Shown here: positions 35,455 to 45,936 of the stretch, in pieces | Layout of the letters: every line of letters begins with the position of its first letter | Position numbering within the stretch: position 1 is the first letter of the stretch | Assembly (NCBI GenBank): GCA_905250025.1 | Contig: CAJNOJ010000315.1 | Location: 1 to 64,000, forward strand | Reading direction: 5' to 3' | DNA length: 64,000 bases | Origin: Adineta ricciae | Taxonomy: Eukaryota; Rotifera; Eurotatoria; Adinetida; Adinetidae | Notes under the pieces: model-generated | The model's input: the letters and a program-made list of their open reading frames with translations, nothing else | Databases searched by the model: none | What the model was told of the DNA's origin: nothing | Made by a program: the position numbers and the translations under genes

Positions 35455-35949
35455 ACTATAGGTGTCAACTGAAAATGACACAATTCTATTAATAATGATT
35501 CATAGTCCTTAAAGATGAAATTATTTTTATACTTGTTGGATTTTAGCTATTACATATGGGAAAAAAACAATATAAAGAGAAAAAATACCCACTAAGCGAA
35601 ATAACCTTTCTTTCTTGTTATCGAATAAAGAATCGAAAGAACAGCGCGCACACCAGAATACACATAAATTTTATGATCTATACACATTTTTCTTACACAT
35701 ACGGGGGGAAAAAAATGTCATGTCAAAATGTTTTTCTCGTTCGTTCTACAGTATCGGCCATGTGTTGAATATGACTCAGAGAAGATGACACATATCTAGG
35801 GGAAAACTCCTTTCACATGCTTACGTATAAAAACGCGAACAAACCTGCTGCCGATATTAAATTTATATTCATTTTCTCTTGAGGATGCCGTTCCGTCTTA
35901 GCTTTCTCCTCTGATATATTTTGTTTCAGATTTATTACCCTTTCTAATT
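35455..35949. other. Intergenic
   Basis: No gene. Closely repeated at 36874-37348. It contains CTTACGTATAAAAACGCG (about 35820), a good TATA-type promoter candidate for the Cys-rich gene about 120 bp downstream; the same box recurs at about 37220. Confidence 0.4.
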
Positions 35950-36202
35950 ATGTCGGAGAATACAACAGAAACAGGTAATTGCTTGTTTTAAGTACAGAAA
36001 TTTCTAGTGATAAAAACAAAGCAATATTGTGTGTTCTATTTAGTAGTTTCATCATCGACTCGAAAGAAAATTGAGTCATGTGGAGGCAATGCTTGTTCTA
36101 AATGTAACAAGTGCCATGACTGGTTTCGCAGTGGAAAATTTTGGCATAGAGAACATGATGCAACATGTTCTGCGACGCTTCGCACTGATACTGATGGTCA
36201 TC
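35950..36202 (+). CDS. Cys-rich small protein, copy cut by scaffold join
   Basis: Exon 1 35950..35974 and the beginning of exon 2 at 36044, the same as the complete copy at 37349 (MSENTTET, then VVSSSTRKKIESCGGNACSK). The sequence stops at the N at 36203, so the C-terminal half is not seen here. Confidence 0.7.
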
Positions 36203-36203
36203 N
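36203..36203. other. Scaffold join (single N)
   Basis: To the left is the middle of the Cys-rich gene; to the right is exon 2 of the exonuclease gene, which should lie upstream of it. This order is expected if two overlapping haplotype contigs were laid end to end. Confidence 0.85.
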
Positions 36204-36873
36204 CACTCACCCCCACCTTCATTCCTCTTTCACACCATCAACTTCGATTGTCGGTCAATCGATAAAGAGCGATCTTGAATGGATGAAACTCAAAGAAGAT
36301 GTACATTACCAACATCTCATCGATTTGGGTGAAGAATTTAAGACGTTCGACCCAAAATATCGCAATGACAGGTAAGTAGTTAAATGCATTTTCTCATATT
36401 TCATTGTTTATTTCGAAGGTATTTTTCATTGGCTCACGAAGCATATGTATTATTAAACATTGATCTCAATGCTAAGGGTAGCCATGTACCCGAAGATGAT
36501 GCCAAAGCAAGCATCCAGTTGTACAATAAATATTTAAAAGTAGGATAGTGCCAAGACAGCTACGGTGACGTTTTTTGTTAACTTTTCAAAGAATCGGAAT
36601 CCATCGAACCTTGAACAGGCACGAAAAGCATTGCTCCAAGCACCAACGAAAATTCCGGTCTTTCGGAAATTTAACGGTGCTTACGAAGGGGTTTGCATAT
36701 CCGCATTCAATCGAGGATACTGTCGTTGTGGAAAACCTTTGGTTAGTGAACTACACAAGCAAACAAATGATAAAAAACGTCGAAATTCCGATGACGACAA
36801 AGAAGAAAATTCATCGACGACGACGACGACGACAAAGAAAATGAAAGTTGTCAACGAGAGAAGCCAAAGTTGA
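36204..36873 (+). CDS. DEDDh exonuclease, exons 2-4 (second copy, 5' part missing)
   Basis: Exon 2 up to 36371, exon 3 36419..36539 and exon 4 36592..36873, matching the complete copy at 34463-35454 almost base for base, including TSIVGQSIKSDLEW, SHVPEDDAKASIQLY and the Thr/Lys-rich tail. The sequence just right of the join differs from the normal exon 2 start. Exon 1 is not present next to it; it may be the one stranded at 29483-29767. Confidence 0.75.
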
Positions 36874-37348
36874 ACTGTAGATCTCAACTGAAAATGACAC
36901 AACTCTATTAATAATGATTCATACTCCTTAACGATGAGATTATTTTTATACTTGTTGGATTTTAGCTATTACATACGGGAAAAAACAATATAAAGAGAAA
37001 AAATACCCACTAAGGAAATAACCTCTCTTTCTTGTTATCGAATAAAGAATCGAAAGAACATCGCACACACCAGAATACACATAAATCTTGTCATCTATAC
37101 GCATTTTTCTTACACATATGGGGGAAAATGTCATGTTGAAATGTTTTTCTCGTTCGTTCTACAGTATCAGCCATGTTTTGAATATGACACATATCGAGAG
37201 GAAAACTCCTTTCACATGCTTACGTATAAAAACGCGAACAAACCTATAGCCGATATTAAATTTATATTCATTTTCTCTTGAGGATGCCGTTTCGTCTTAG
37301 CTTTCCATTCTGATATATTTTGTTTCAGATTTATTACCCTTTTTAATT
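36874..37348. other. Intergenic
   Basis: Repeat of 35455-35949 with minor changes. No gene. Confidence 0.4.
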
Positions 37349-37792
37349 ATGTCGGAGAATACAACAGAAACAGGTAATTACTTGTTTTAAGTACAGAAAT
37401 TTCTAGTGATAAAAACAAAGCAATATTGTGTGTTCTATTTAGTAGTTTCATCATCGACTCGAAAGAAAATTGAGTCATGTGGAGGCAATGCTTGTTCTAA
37501 ATGTAACAAGTGCCATGACTGGTTTCGCAGTGGAAAATTTTGGCATAGAGAACATGATGCAACATGTTCTGCGACGCTTCGCACTGATACTAATGGTCAT
37601 CCCGACGGTGGTGGTTCAACTCGAACTTATGTTCAAGGTCATGGTTATGCAACCGATTGGGATGTCACTGGTTCTACATGCACTCGTGATAATCATGGAG
37701 GTCGAATGGGTCCTGGTGTTTACACTGTTGTTCGTGGCACTGCGCAGACTTCGCGAAGTCATCCAAATTTGTGCACATGTGAAATCAGATGA
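37349..37792 (+). CDS. Cys-rich small protein, two exons
   Basis: 124 aa from exons 37349..37373 and 37443..37792 (69-bp intron, GTAATT...TTTAG). After a polar N-terminus comes CGGNACSKCNKCHDWF and WHREHDATC, a compact Cys/His cluster that could bind metal or form disulfides, then a Gly/Thr-rich part (GHPDGGGSTRTYVQGHGYAT) and two more Cys near the end. No signal peptide. I do not recognise the family. Its constant position next to the exonuclease in both copies suggests a stable neighbourhood, not a known operon. Confidence 0.65.
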
Positions 37793-38430
37793 AATAGTCT
37801 ACATAAAGTTCAACACCCTACGTTTTTCTTTGCTTCATTTTTTTGAATAAAATTTCTCTAAACCATCTTGAGGATGAGGGTGCTGCACCCCTGCATAAGA
37901 ACGTTGTCTTAGAACTTGTTATCCATTGAAGAGCCGCGTTGTATTATCGTGGTTCTAACGCATAAGCAAAGTACAATAAGGTGTGTATGGCTAAGAATGA
38001 TGCGACGATTTGGTGGTAAAATTTCGACAGTAACAATATCGACAGACGAAAACATCGGCAAATGTCAATGCCAAGAGCACAGAACATAAAATTTAACAGC
38101 AGTTGATACACGGCAGTACGGGCAATTGAAGAAGCGTTCACAAAAACTTGAGTAATCCGAGAGGATCTCGATCAATTAAAAAATGTTATCTTGAAAAGCA
38201 AATTCATTCGATTGAAAACCACCAGTATCAGTTCTTTTTATTAGTTGACACGAAATCAAACTTATCTCGAAAGTGTATGCAATGGTACAGGACATGATTT
38301 TCTTTGATCTCTCCTACTTATGACTTGAACTATATTGTATGTTCAGCTGCTACCAATATCGATTGTTACGATCCACACGAAGAAGATTTATCAATGAACA
38401 GTCCTGCCTCTCGATCAGGTCTCACATCTT
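37793..38430. other. Intergenic
   Basis: No gene. A small inverted motif (GGGTGCTGCACCC at about 37879) is the only structure noticed; it could be part of the left end of the neighbouring mariner remnant, but no terminal repeat was matched. Confidence 0.3.
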
Positions 38431-39364
38431 GTCTTGTGAGTAATAACATTTAGGTCTGTTTTTTGAGAAGATCCAAATCATATTCATCCACAGGCGATCA
38501 CTCGTGGTACGTATTGAGTTTTCTCCGATAATAAAATGTGCAATTGTATTTATTGACACAACCGATTGTTTGGAATATAGCTTCATCCGTCCAGAGAATT
38601 CAAATCCGTACACAAAATTCAAGTCGTCGATCTGGTTCGTCCTCTTTTAAGGCTTATAACGATCTTTGTCGGTATAACTTCAAATTCAGATCTTTCATAA
38701 AACGTTGTACGCTTGAGCGTGATATGTTCAGACTATGTGATGCACTCCTTTGAGATGTTTGTGGATTTCGATGAAAAATTTCGGAAACAATATCGGCTAT
38801 TTCTTCGGTTGTCACCCTTATTGGTCCACCACTTCGTGGTACATGTTCTACAGAGTCGGTCTCGTCAAACTTTTCTGCTTGTTTATGAATTGTTCGTCAA
38901 GTTAGAACTTCTTCACCAGCGATATTCACTTCGAAAAGTAGCATCTACTGGTGCAAACCATTTTTCGGACGCTCGCCCTTCTGTGAGAAGAAAAAATCTC
39001 GGCATCACTGACTATATGACAGAAAATGTAAAATGCAGAAGAATAAGCCTTACCAGAAATACATGAAACACACGTGGACAAATGACAGACGAATATGACC
39101 AATGACACGAAAAAAAAACTTTCTATGTGCAAGGTACCAACCAGAATCTTAGTAGAACAGAATGAAAAATAAAGAAAATGATCATGTAAACAACACGTTT
39201 TATCCATAAATTGAATTGGTTTCTTATGCTCAAGCTGATCAAACTGCCTTTTCCTCCAACTATATTTGCATGAGTATGAAACTTAGATATTCCTCTTAGG
39301 TCGACAGATAAGGGGGATATTTATTTATTTTTTGTTATGGTATCGTGACTTTTGAGCCATTCTG
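38430..39364 (-). mobile_element. Tc1/mariner transposase remnant
   Basis: Minus-strand reading gives a mariner-type transposase in decayed frames: TIHKQAEKFDETDSVEHVPR and SGGPIRVTTEEIADIV (linker), HRNPQTSQRSASHSLNISRS with SVQRFMKDLNLKLYR (helix-turn-helix), then LWTDEAIFQTIGCVNKYN, the region of the first catalytic Asp. Stops and frame changes occur (for example after RQRSL). The right end (CAGAATGGCTCAAAAGTCAC read inward from 39364, flanked by TA at 39365-39366) fits a mariner terminal repeat. The left end was not found. Non-functional DNA transposon. Confidence 0.7.
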
Positions 39365-39366
39365 TA

Positions 39367-40697
39367 CAATGTTTATTCAATACAAACTATACAACTATAG
39401 TCAGATATGGAATATGATGTTAGCATACTCGATTGACTTCGCTGCAGTTCAGTAGCATGGGTATCAGGTGATGTGCGAAGCAGAATGCCTCCTTGCTTTT
39501 GGAAATTTCTCCTTTTTTGCCGCTAATCTTGTTGAAACATGGAGAATCAAACTATTGAACTAGCGTGAGTGTTGTCTGGTGAATAAGAGAATTTAAAAGA
39601 ATACTGAACGTAAAAAATGTACGAAAATCGATCAATTGACAAATTCAATGCACTTTCCCAAACGAATTTAGAAAACGTATCAAATTCATACAATATATCA
39701 GACAGATCAATGTCTGTATGAACATCGATCATGGGTGGTGATATTTATGAAAAAAGAACATGCAGTTTTTATGGTTTTTGTCTATAGAAAAATTTTAGCA
39801 AAAATTGGATGAAAACAAAACAGACAAATGTCGTTACTCTTCTATATCTCATCTAAGTAGCTCGAAATGCGAAACAAAATTAATATTTTAACTAGTATTC
39901 ACGGTAATAAACAATGCGGAGAAGCTATACGGTCGTTTAGAGCAGGTCGTAAACGAAATTCTTATTTCAATTATCATTACTGTGGCGAACAGCAATCTTG
40001 TATATGTATTTATTTGCAAGAAGATTCTGTTTTGATATGTCAAATTATCGTGGAAGTATTCAGCATATTTTTTCGCGTATAGGGAACGTGTTATAGTAAT
40101 AGAATGAAAGATTGATTCTCATTTGAAAATCAATCTTTATTGATTCGTGTTTAGAACGAGTGACATCTTTCTTCAACAAACAAAACTGATGTATTATTGA
40201 GGATATGTGCAAATTCTCAAAATGATCGTATTAAGAACTTTTCAATGGCTCATCGATCATAAGTCTCGAAGTTGCGGGTATGTAAGGATTGGTTACAACT
40301 TTCCTCATCCACATTCTCAAGAAATCCTCCATAATCGCCAAATACGGTTGTAGACATCAATAGGATTATTTCAAGATACGAAATACATTTTCAAAACTTT
40401 TTCGAGTATTTGTATAACTTTCACTATGATTCTTGTGAATAATCGGAGGCCAAAAAAAATTATTCAATCATAAAATAAAAGTGTACCATTCTTTTTATTC
40501 AGTGTGGATATAAGTGACGTTATTAATTTTCATATTCTTGTTTTTAATACAAAAATTATTAGAATGGGAAATCAAAGTGAAAATATAATATGCAGATTTT
40601 TTTGATAATCAGCAGAAATGCAAAAAGTAAGTATTGAACTGATTAATAATAATACACCCCAACCTTTTGTGAGAAAAACTGAAGTCAATGATTGAAA
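39367..40697. other. Intergenic
   Basis: No gene supported. A 71-codon plus-strand frame at 39867..40082 has Cys/Tyr spacing loosely like a FLYWCH zinc finger (NYHYCGEQQSCIC), but one feature is not enough to call it. The rest is AT-rich. Confidence 0.3.
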
Positions 40698-41902
40698 TCA
40701 TGAAATAGTAGCTTTAAATAGTTTTTGTCCAGATCCTCCTCCTTCTCGTAGCCAAAAACTAATAATATAAATTTGATTGAGAACAACCGTGAAAGATTGA
40801 CTAATTTGGGTAATACAGCTATTACTACCATCGATTACATATTTGGTGCCACTTTTAGGTGCGATACCATTACTTATACCGCTAACAGTAGCAGATGGAC
40901 AACATGTGCACGAGCCACTCGGTGTTGATTTTATCCAATAAGGAGATAATGAACCTGTCTCAAAATCTCCATTGAGTAATTTTTCATTTGTTCCATCAGA
41001 TACGGAAACATCATCGAAATACCATTGGTCAGGATCATGACGAAACTGGAATGCTAGAGTTACGGTGCCAGATGCAGGAGCTGTCCATGCATAAACTTGA
41101 CATTGGAATGCTGTTGTATTGCCAGACGTAGCCGTGTATATTGTAGACGTCGAACCAATACTAACTGGCGCACATGGATCTGCTGAAGTAGTGGCTACGA
41201 CAAATCAGATTATATGAAAATATGAACGACAACAAATACTCACTAGTCGAAGTTGTTGCTTATAAAAATAGCACAAAAACTGTATTTTGATCAATAGATG
41301 TAAGTGAATTCGCTTACTTGTGGTAGTTGTACTGCTGGTCGACGACGTTGCTATTTATAATCGTATTAAACTATTATATTTCACTTTAGTATAAAAACTT
41401 ACAAGTCGATGTACTAGAAGTGGATGTTGATGCTGCAAAACATGAAGTTTTAACTTAACAATACACTGAATGAAAAATAGAAAACGCAATATCTTACTTG
41501 AAGTTGTTGTTGTCACAGATGTTGTTGTCGTCGTCGTAGTTGTTGTTGTAGCTTCTCGTTGTGTCAGAAAATGAACGAGTAAGGCTGCAAGACCGGCAAG
41601 CAATAATAAAAAAGCTAGGCAGGCTATCCAATAACAACAAAGAGAATATCCGCGCCCACATTTACGGTGGATATGATGCAGTTGTTTTCCTCTGATTTTA
41701 TAATCATGCTTAAATCGTCTATAAACATCTGTCGTTTTCATTGTGAAGATTGGTGTGCTTGATTTGAATGGGACAGAACTGACAGTACTATATGTTTTCT
41801 TCATCAAATGTTGACAGAAGACAGATGTACATAGGTAGAATATGAAAAAAGTCTTACCGGAGGCATCGATTTTTTATCGGAATTATCATTAGTCGACATC
41901 AT
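40698..41902 (-). CDS. Type II membrane protein with Thr/Ser stalk on micro-exons
   Basis: 306 aa from six exons: 41858..41902, 41498..41798, 41403..41432, 41318..41350, 41244..41258 and 40698..41194. Joints are GT..AG, and the total is a multiple of three. A cytoplasmic basic segment (KHDYKIRGKQLHHIHRKCGR) precedes one signal-anchor helix (CYWIACLAFLLLLAGLAALLVHFL). A mucin-like stalk of Thr and Ser follows, encoded by the end of exon 2 and three exons of 30, 33 and 15 bp, all phase 1 to phase 1. The ectodomain (about 160 aa) resembles a galactose-binding-like fold: AFQFRHDPDQWYFDDVSV and LLNGDFETGSLSPYW are typical of such modules. Surface display is inferred. An upstream non-coding exon is possible. 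Confidence 0.75.
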
Positions 41903-43405
41903 TATATTCGGAATGAGCGATATTCCTTTTTGCGATCTCATTGATCCATTTGATTTGACCCAGTGAGCAGATTTCAATCCTGTAGCACACTGATGGTTTG
42001 ATGATGGTTGATAACACACGTTTTTCTAAGACGAGATATACTCAGATTGTATTAAACTTTTCAATCATGAATAGAATTCGATCGATGTCCTTCCCAAATC
42101 GACACGGTGCCGTTAAAAATGAAAAGAAAGAATGAGAAGGGTTTATGTTGGTCTACTCAAGAGATCAAAAACGAAAAACTGAGCGAATCTGTCAGGAACA
42201 GTTCGTTGAACTACTGCTAGTGCCACTTCGATTACACCTCACATACCATGTCACTTGAATTGTGAACTCGACTAGCAGATGTGCCAGATTTTGATGAAAT
42301 GTGTATAACATTCGTGGGATCCTTGAATAACTTGATCAAATATGACATCATCATTTGTTATCTTGCTTACTTGTTTCCAGTTTTTTGTTCGATTATATGT
42401 ACGATGTCGATACATTCTGATCGTTGTTCTAATAAAGCAAAGCACGCTATACCAGTCTTGTTATATATCACAAGTAGCGCTCATCCTTCGGACTCGCTGA
42501 CCCTTTTCTGAAAGAATTGCATTTGATTAGCAATATAAATCAATCCGTATTTTATAGAATAGCTGTTGGAGCTTGGCTGACGTTTATTATCAATTGCGAA
42601 TGATAGTGTATATATAACAACGTTAGATAACGAAGAAGTGATCTTTCGTATGTAATTTATGTTTATTAATAAATACTCGATAGGTTATGATGAAAATTTA
42701 TTAAGATCTTAAAATACTTTCGTTTTTAATTTTATATGCAGCAAGAGTAGTATTATAATTCATGCCTAGCACATGTAAAGCATAAGCCGATGGCTAAATG
42801 ATTGAAGTATTCGAGAAAAACAGCTTTCGTATCTGTATATCAATATTCTTTATTTAAAAGATTTGTTTTATAATTTATTCTTTTGTACGAAGATATCAAC
42901 ACATTTTTACACATCAAGAGCTCTATCTTGACCGGTAGATAACAAGATCTTATATCAAATAGACAAACGAAAAATCTAAACCTAGTTTCAAAAGAATTTG
43001 TACATGAGAACATAACATTTTGAACTGTATGATAAAAGAAGATGCATTGTATTATATATACAGTCAATTTCATATGATAAGATAGACGTTAATCCTCATA
43101 TACACCTGATAAAAAGACAATCTTCAGTTCGAGCACAAAATAAGTAAAGTTTATATGATGACAATGATGATTATTATTATCATTATTATCGTCATCTTTG
43201 CTTGACTTGGTGAAACAAAGATTATTTAAGAAATGGGTTTATTGCACAATCAATGTTACGGCGGTATGAACAGGTGTTTTTACGTTCATGATATGTTCAT
43301 GTACGTACAACTGATATTTCGACAAAATATGGTTTCCTAAAAAAGATTGCTTTACCTCTTTGATTCATTTATTTGATTTTTTAGACAATACTTTTTAGTC
43401 AACAA
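41903..43405. other. Intergenic
   Basis: No gene. The 5' region of the type II membrane protein lies at the left. A short AT-rich low-complexity run (GATGATTATTATTATCATTATTATC) sits at 43166-43190. Confidence 0.35.
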
Positions 43406-45109
43406 TTAGAGAGCAAAAATAACTGAATGATCTGTTGAGGTATTTGATCGTTTGCGTCGATAAATATAGTACGCTAAAACAGCTAATCCAATAAGAATCC
43501 AGTTGAAACTTAAAGCACCGAAAGGTCCAATATCAGTAGAGATAGGGACATGAGACCTCGAGAGAGTATTCTTTTGGTTTATAAATTCTATAAAAGCCTG
43601 CCTTTCCTGTTCGGCTACATTCTTTTTGAACCATGTCATATTTTCTGTTATGTGTTGATGAACATTTATAACAGAGATATTTTTAGTAAATATACCATTA
43701 TCTTGTAATAAAACAAGTGAAGAGAGATTGGGAGTTACAGGACGGCCTACTAAAGTGAAGCCTGGGCACGCAATTATATAACCTTCAGTTACATTTACAA
43801 TAGCCACAGGTGGAAGTATTATTTCCTCATTAATATTCGAGATTTGTTGCGTTGGATTGAAATATCTGTTTCGTGACATTCTCACACAATGTATTGGTTT
43901 AGATGATGAAGTAATCCAAAGATTATCTCTTAACTGTCGGATAAAATATTTATCAGCAGGAGCCTGTGTTGTTTGACATTTAGATAGAGGAAGATTTTCT
44001 ATGATTTCATCCAAACAAGTATCTTTGGAGATCGTTCGGATAGGTGGATTATCACGACATGATGTCATTAGCTCAAGATTGCAACCAGATACTTCACTAT
44101 CATGCCATTCCATAGTGGTATTATTTATTAAATCAATGCCCCAGTATCGAGGTATCTGAACGAGTTCGATTACTTCATCGGCATAATAGAAGGGAATTGT
44201 CACTAATTTGTATATATGGAAAAGTGCTTGTGCCTGTTTTGGGACCGCGAAATAGCTAGTAATGATGAGACGTCCGATTTCGTCTGGATCGTCTGTTCCG
44301 TCTAAACCATCGCTCATATACTGTGAACTAGGAATAAAATCTATATGTTGCTGAACAAGAAGTTTAGTGATAATTTCGACGACTGGAAGTGATTCAGGAT
44401 GTGAATTAAATGTTAGATTTCCTTGTTGGATGACATGATCTACCACTTTATGCATATCATCTGGCGACAAAAAGCTGAGTGTTAGCTCGTTTCGATATAT
44501 TTGAGATATTGCTGAATAAAGAAACGAGTGTCGAAACTGAACATTTAGTCGTTCGAGATCCATTTTAAGAAGATGAATGGCCTCGGAATGTGACTTCAAA
44601 ACAGGCATTATGTCGTTAAGAGCTTTTTGTGTTGAGTGAAGCTCTTCAATAATTTCTATATTTCTTGATGTAATTTTTACTAGTTGTGCTCCATATAGTT
44701 CTACTTTTTGAGATAATGATGATATAGAGTTCTTAACAACTGCCATTTGCTCGAACAGTTTTGCAATTAGTGCCGAATTTGCTACTGACAGAGCAAGACT
44801 TATAGATGCAGTACCTAAAGTAATGGGATCGATCAAGCGTTTAGTTCTTCGTCTGGTAATATTGCAGGAAGAGATGAGTTTCGCAGCCGACAAGGGCAGA
44901 AAATGACAAGTAGTTGTGGTCATTGGGAATATCGCCGATGTATGGACGATTTCGTCAGGTGGAATATATTGTCCAACATAATCAAGAAAGAGACCTGTCT
45001 TTGGATGAGCAATTGTACTTTTATTCGAGAAGACATTATACGGATATGTATGGAAATGTGATGGGAACATGTAAATTAGGAATGAAATCACTATGAAATA
45101 ATAATTCAT
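43406..45109 (-). mobile_element. Lone virus-type envelope glycoprotein gene (fossil)
   Basis: A single frame of 567 codons on the minus strand. In order: an N-terminal hydrophobic signal, an outer part, a basic furin-type site near residue 90, a hydrophobic fusion-peptide-like stretch, a heptad-rich coiled-coil region, several N-glycosylation sequons, and one transmembrane helix near residue 530-550 with a short basic tail. This layout is that of class I fusion/envelope proteins, as found in env-bearing retroelements (bdelloids are known to have such LTR elements), baculovirus F proteins and related viruses. It looks whole. No gag, pol or matching terminal repeats are visible within about 2 kb, so it stands alone. 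Age: not old, since the frame is uninterrupted. The exact family cannot be fixed by eye. Confidence 0.72.
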
Positions 45110-45690
45110 GATCGGTATCAGGATATCCGTTTATGATGTTGAATATTAACTTTGCTTTTGTCAACACTTGTTCAAAACTCTATGACGACATTTTTTTATC
45201 GCTTCTACAATACACAAAAGAAGAAAGCAATAGTTGGCAAACAAAATGACAAAAATTTCTCAGTAAAAGATTGATATCAATGACTGCCAAGTGAAATTTT
45301 ATTTTATCGATTAGTATATATGTGTATAAGTTTAAACAATAATTAAAACAAAACAATATTATTATTAGACAATGTGATCTTCTTAGTATTTGTGAATACA
45401 TCAACCGAAATCAAGTACAGCAAGGGAATAAAGTAATCTATATTGAAACATAAAGACTCCGACAATCACCATCGCAGAAAAACATGCATCTTTTTTATCT
45501 TACAAGCTGATTATTGGTGATAATGATTGATGAGTGATTTAATTGTACTAATCTAAAACAGAATTCATGTTTTTTTCTGCATAACGATTGAAGACTTGAA
45601 AGATAGGTTGATTTTGACGAAGTAAGTAATCGGATTCCTTACTTTACAGAAATAGAATGTGCTCTTTTTCGACGGTCTTTGGTAAGATCG
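45110..45690. other. Intergenic, likely contains the Helitron 3' end
   Basis: No gene. The 3' terminus of the Helitron should lie here or just to the right, but I could not pick out a hairpin plus CTRR end with confidence. Confidence 0.3.
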
Positions 45691-45911
45691 TGTGCGTATA
45701 GACAATATTTTGTATTATACAAAGTAGTGATGATAATGATGCTTTGTTTCTTCAAAAAGACTAGCCAATCTCTTGATTTCGGCTGTTTGTCTTTTAGATG
45801 GTTTCACTTGCAATGCAGCAAGATTGAAGTCTTGTAAAATAACCAAATCTGTAAGTTGCTGCACTCGTGAAAGCGGCACGTAAGCCGATGCAACTTCAAC
45901 GATTCCCGGCG
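45691..45911. repeat. 221-bp contig-end duplicate of the Helitron 3' exon
   Basis: This stretch appears to be the same, base for base, as 45913-46133, the end of the helicase frame (PGIVEVASAYVPLSRVQQL onward). The single N at 45912 separates the two. It is best read as an unmerged overlap between adjoining contigs, not as a biological repeat. Confidence 0.85.
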
Positions 45912-45936
45912 NTGTGCGTATAGACAATATTTTGTA

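Noticed and set aside
35262-36902. 73-codon minus-strand frames with a Val-rich run
   Set aside because: Antisense of the Thr repeat of the exonuclease; present in both copies only because the coding strand is conserved.
37860-37905. GGGTGCTGCACCC palindrome as a mariner left end
   Set aside because: No match to the right-end terminal repeat at 39345-39364.
39867-40082. Possible FLYWCH zinc-finger fragment
   Set aside because: Cys/His spacing only partly fits, and no flanking transposase or host exon supports it.
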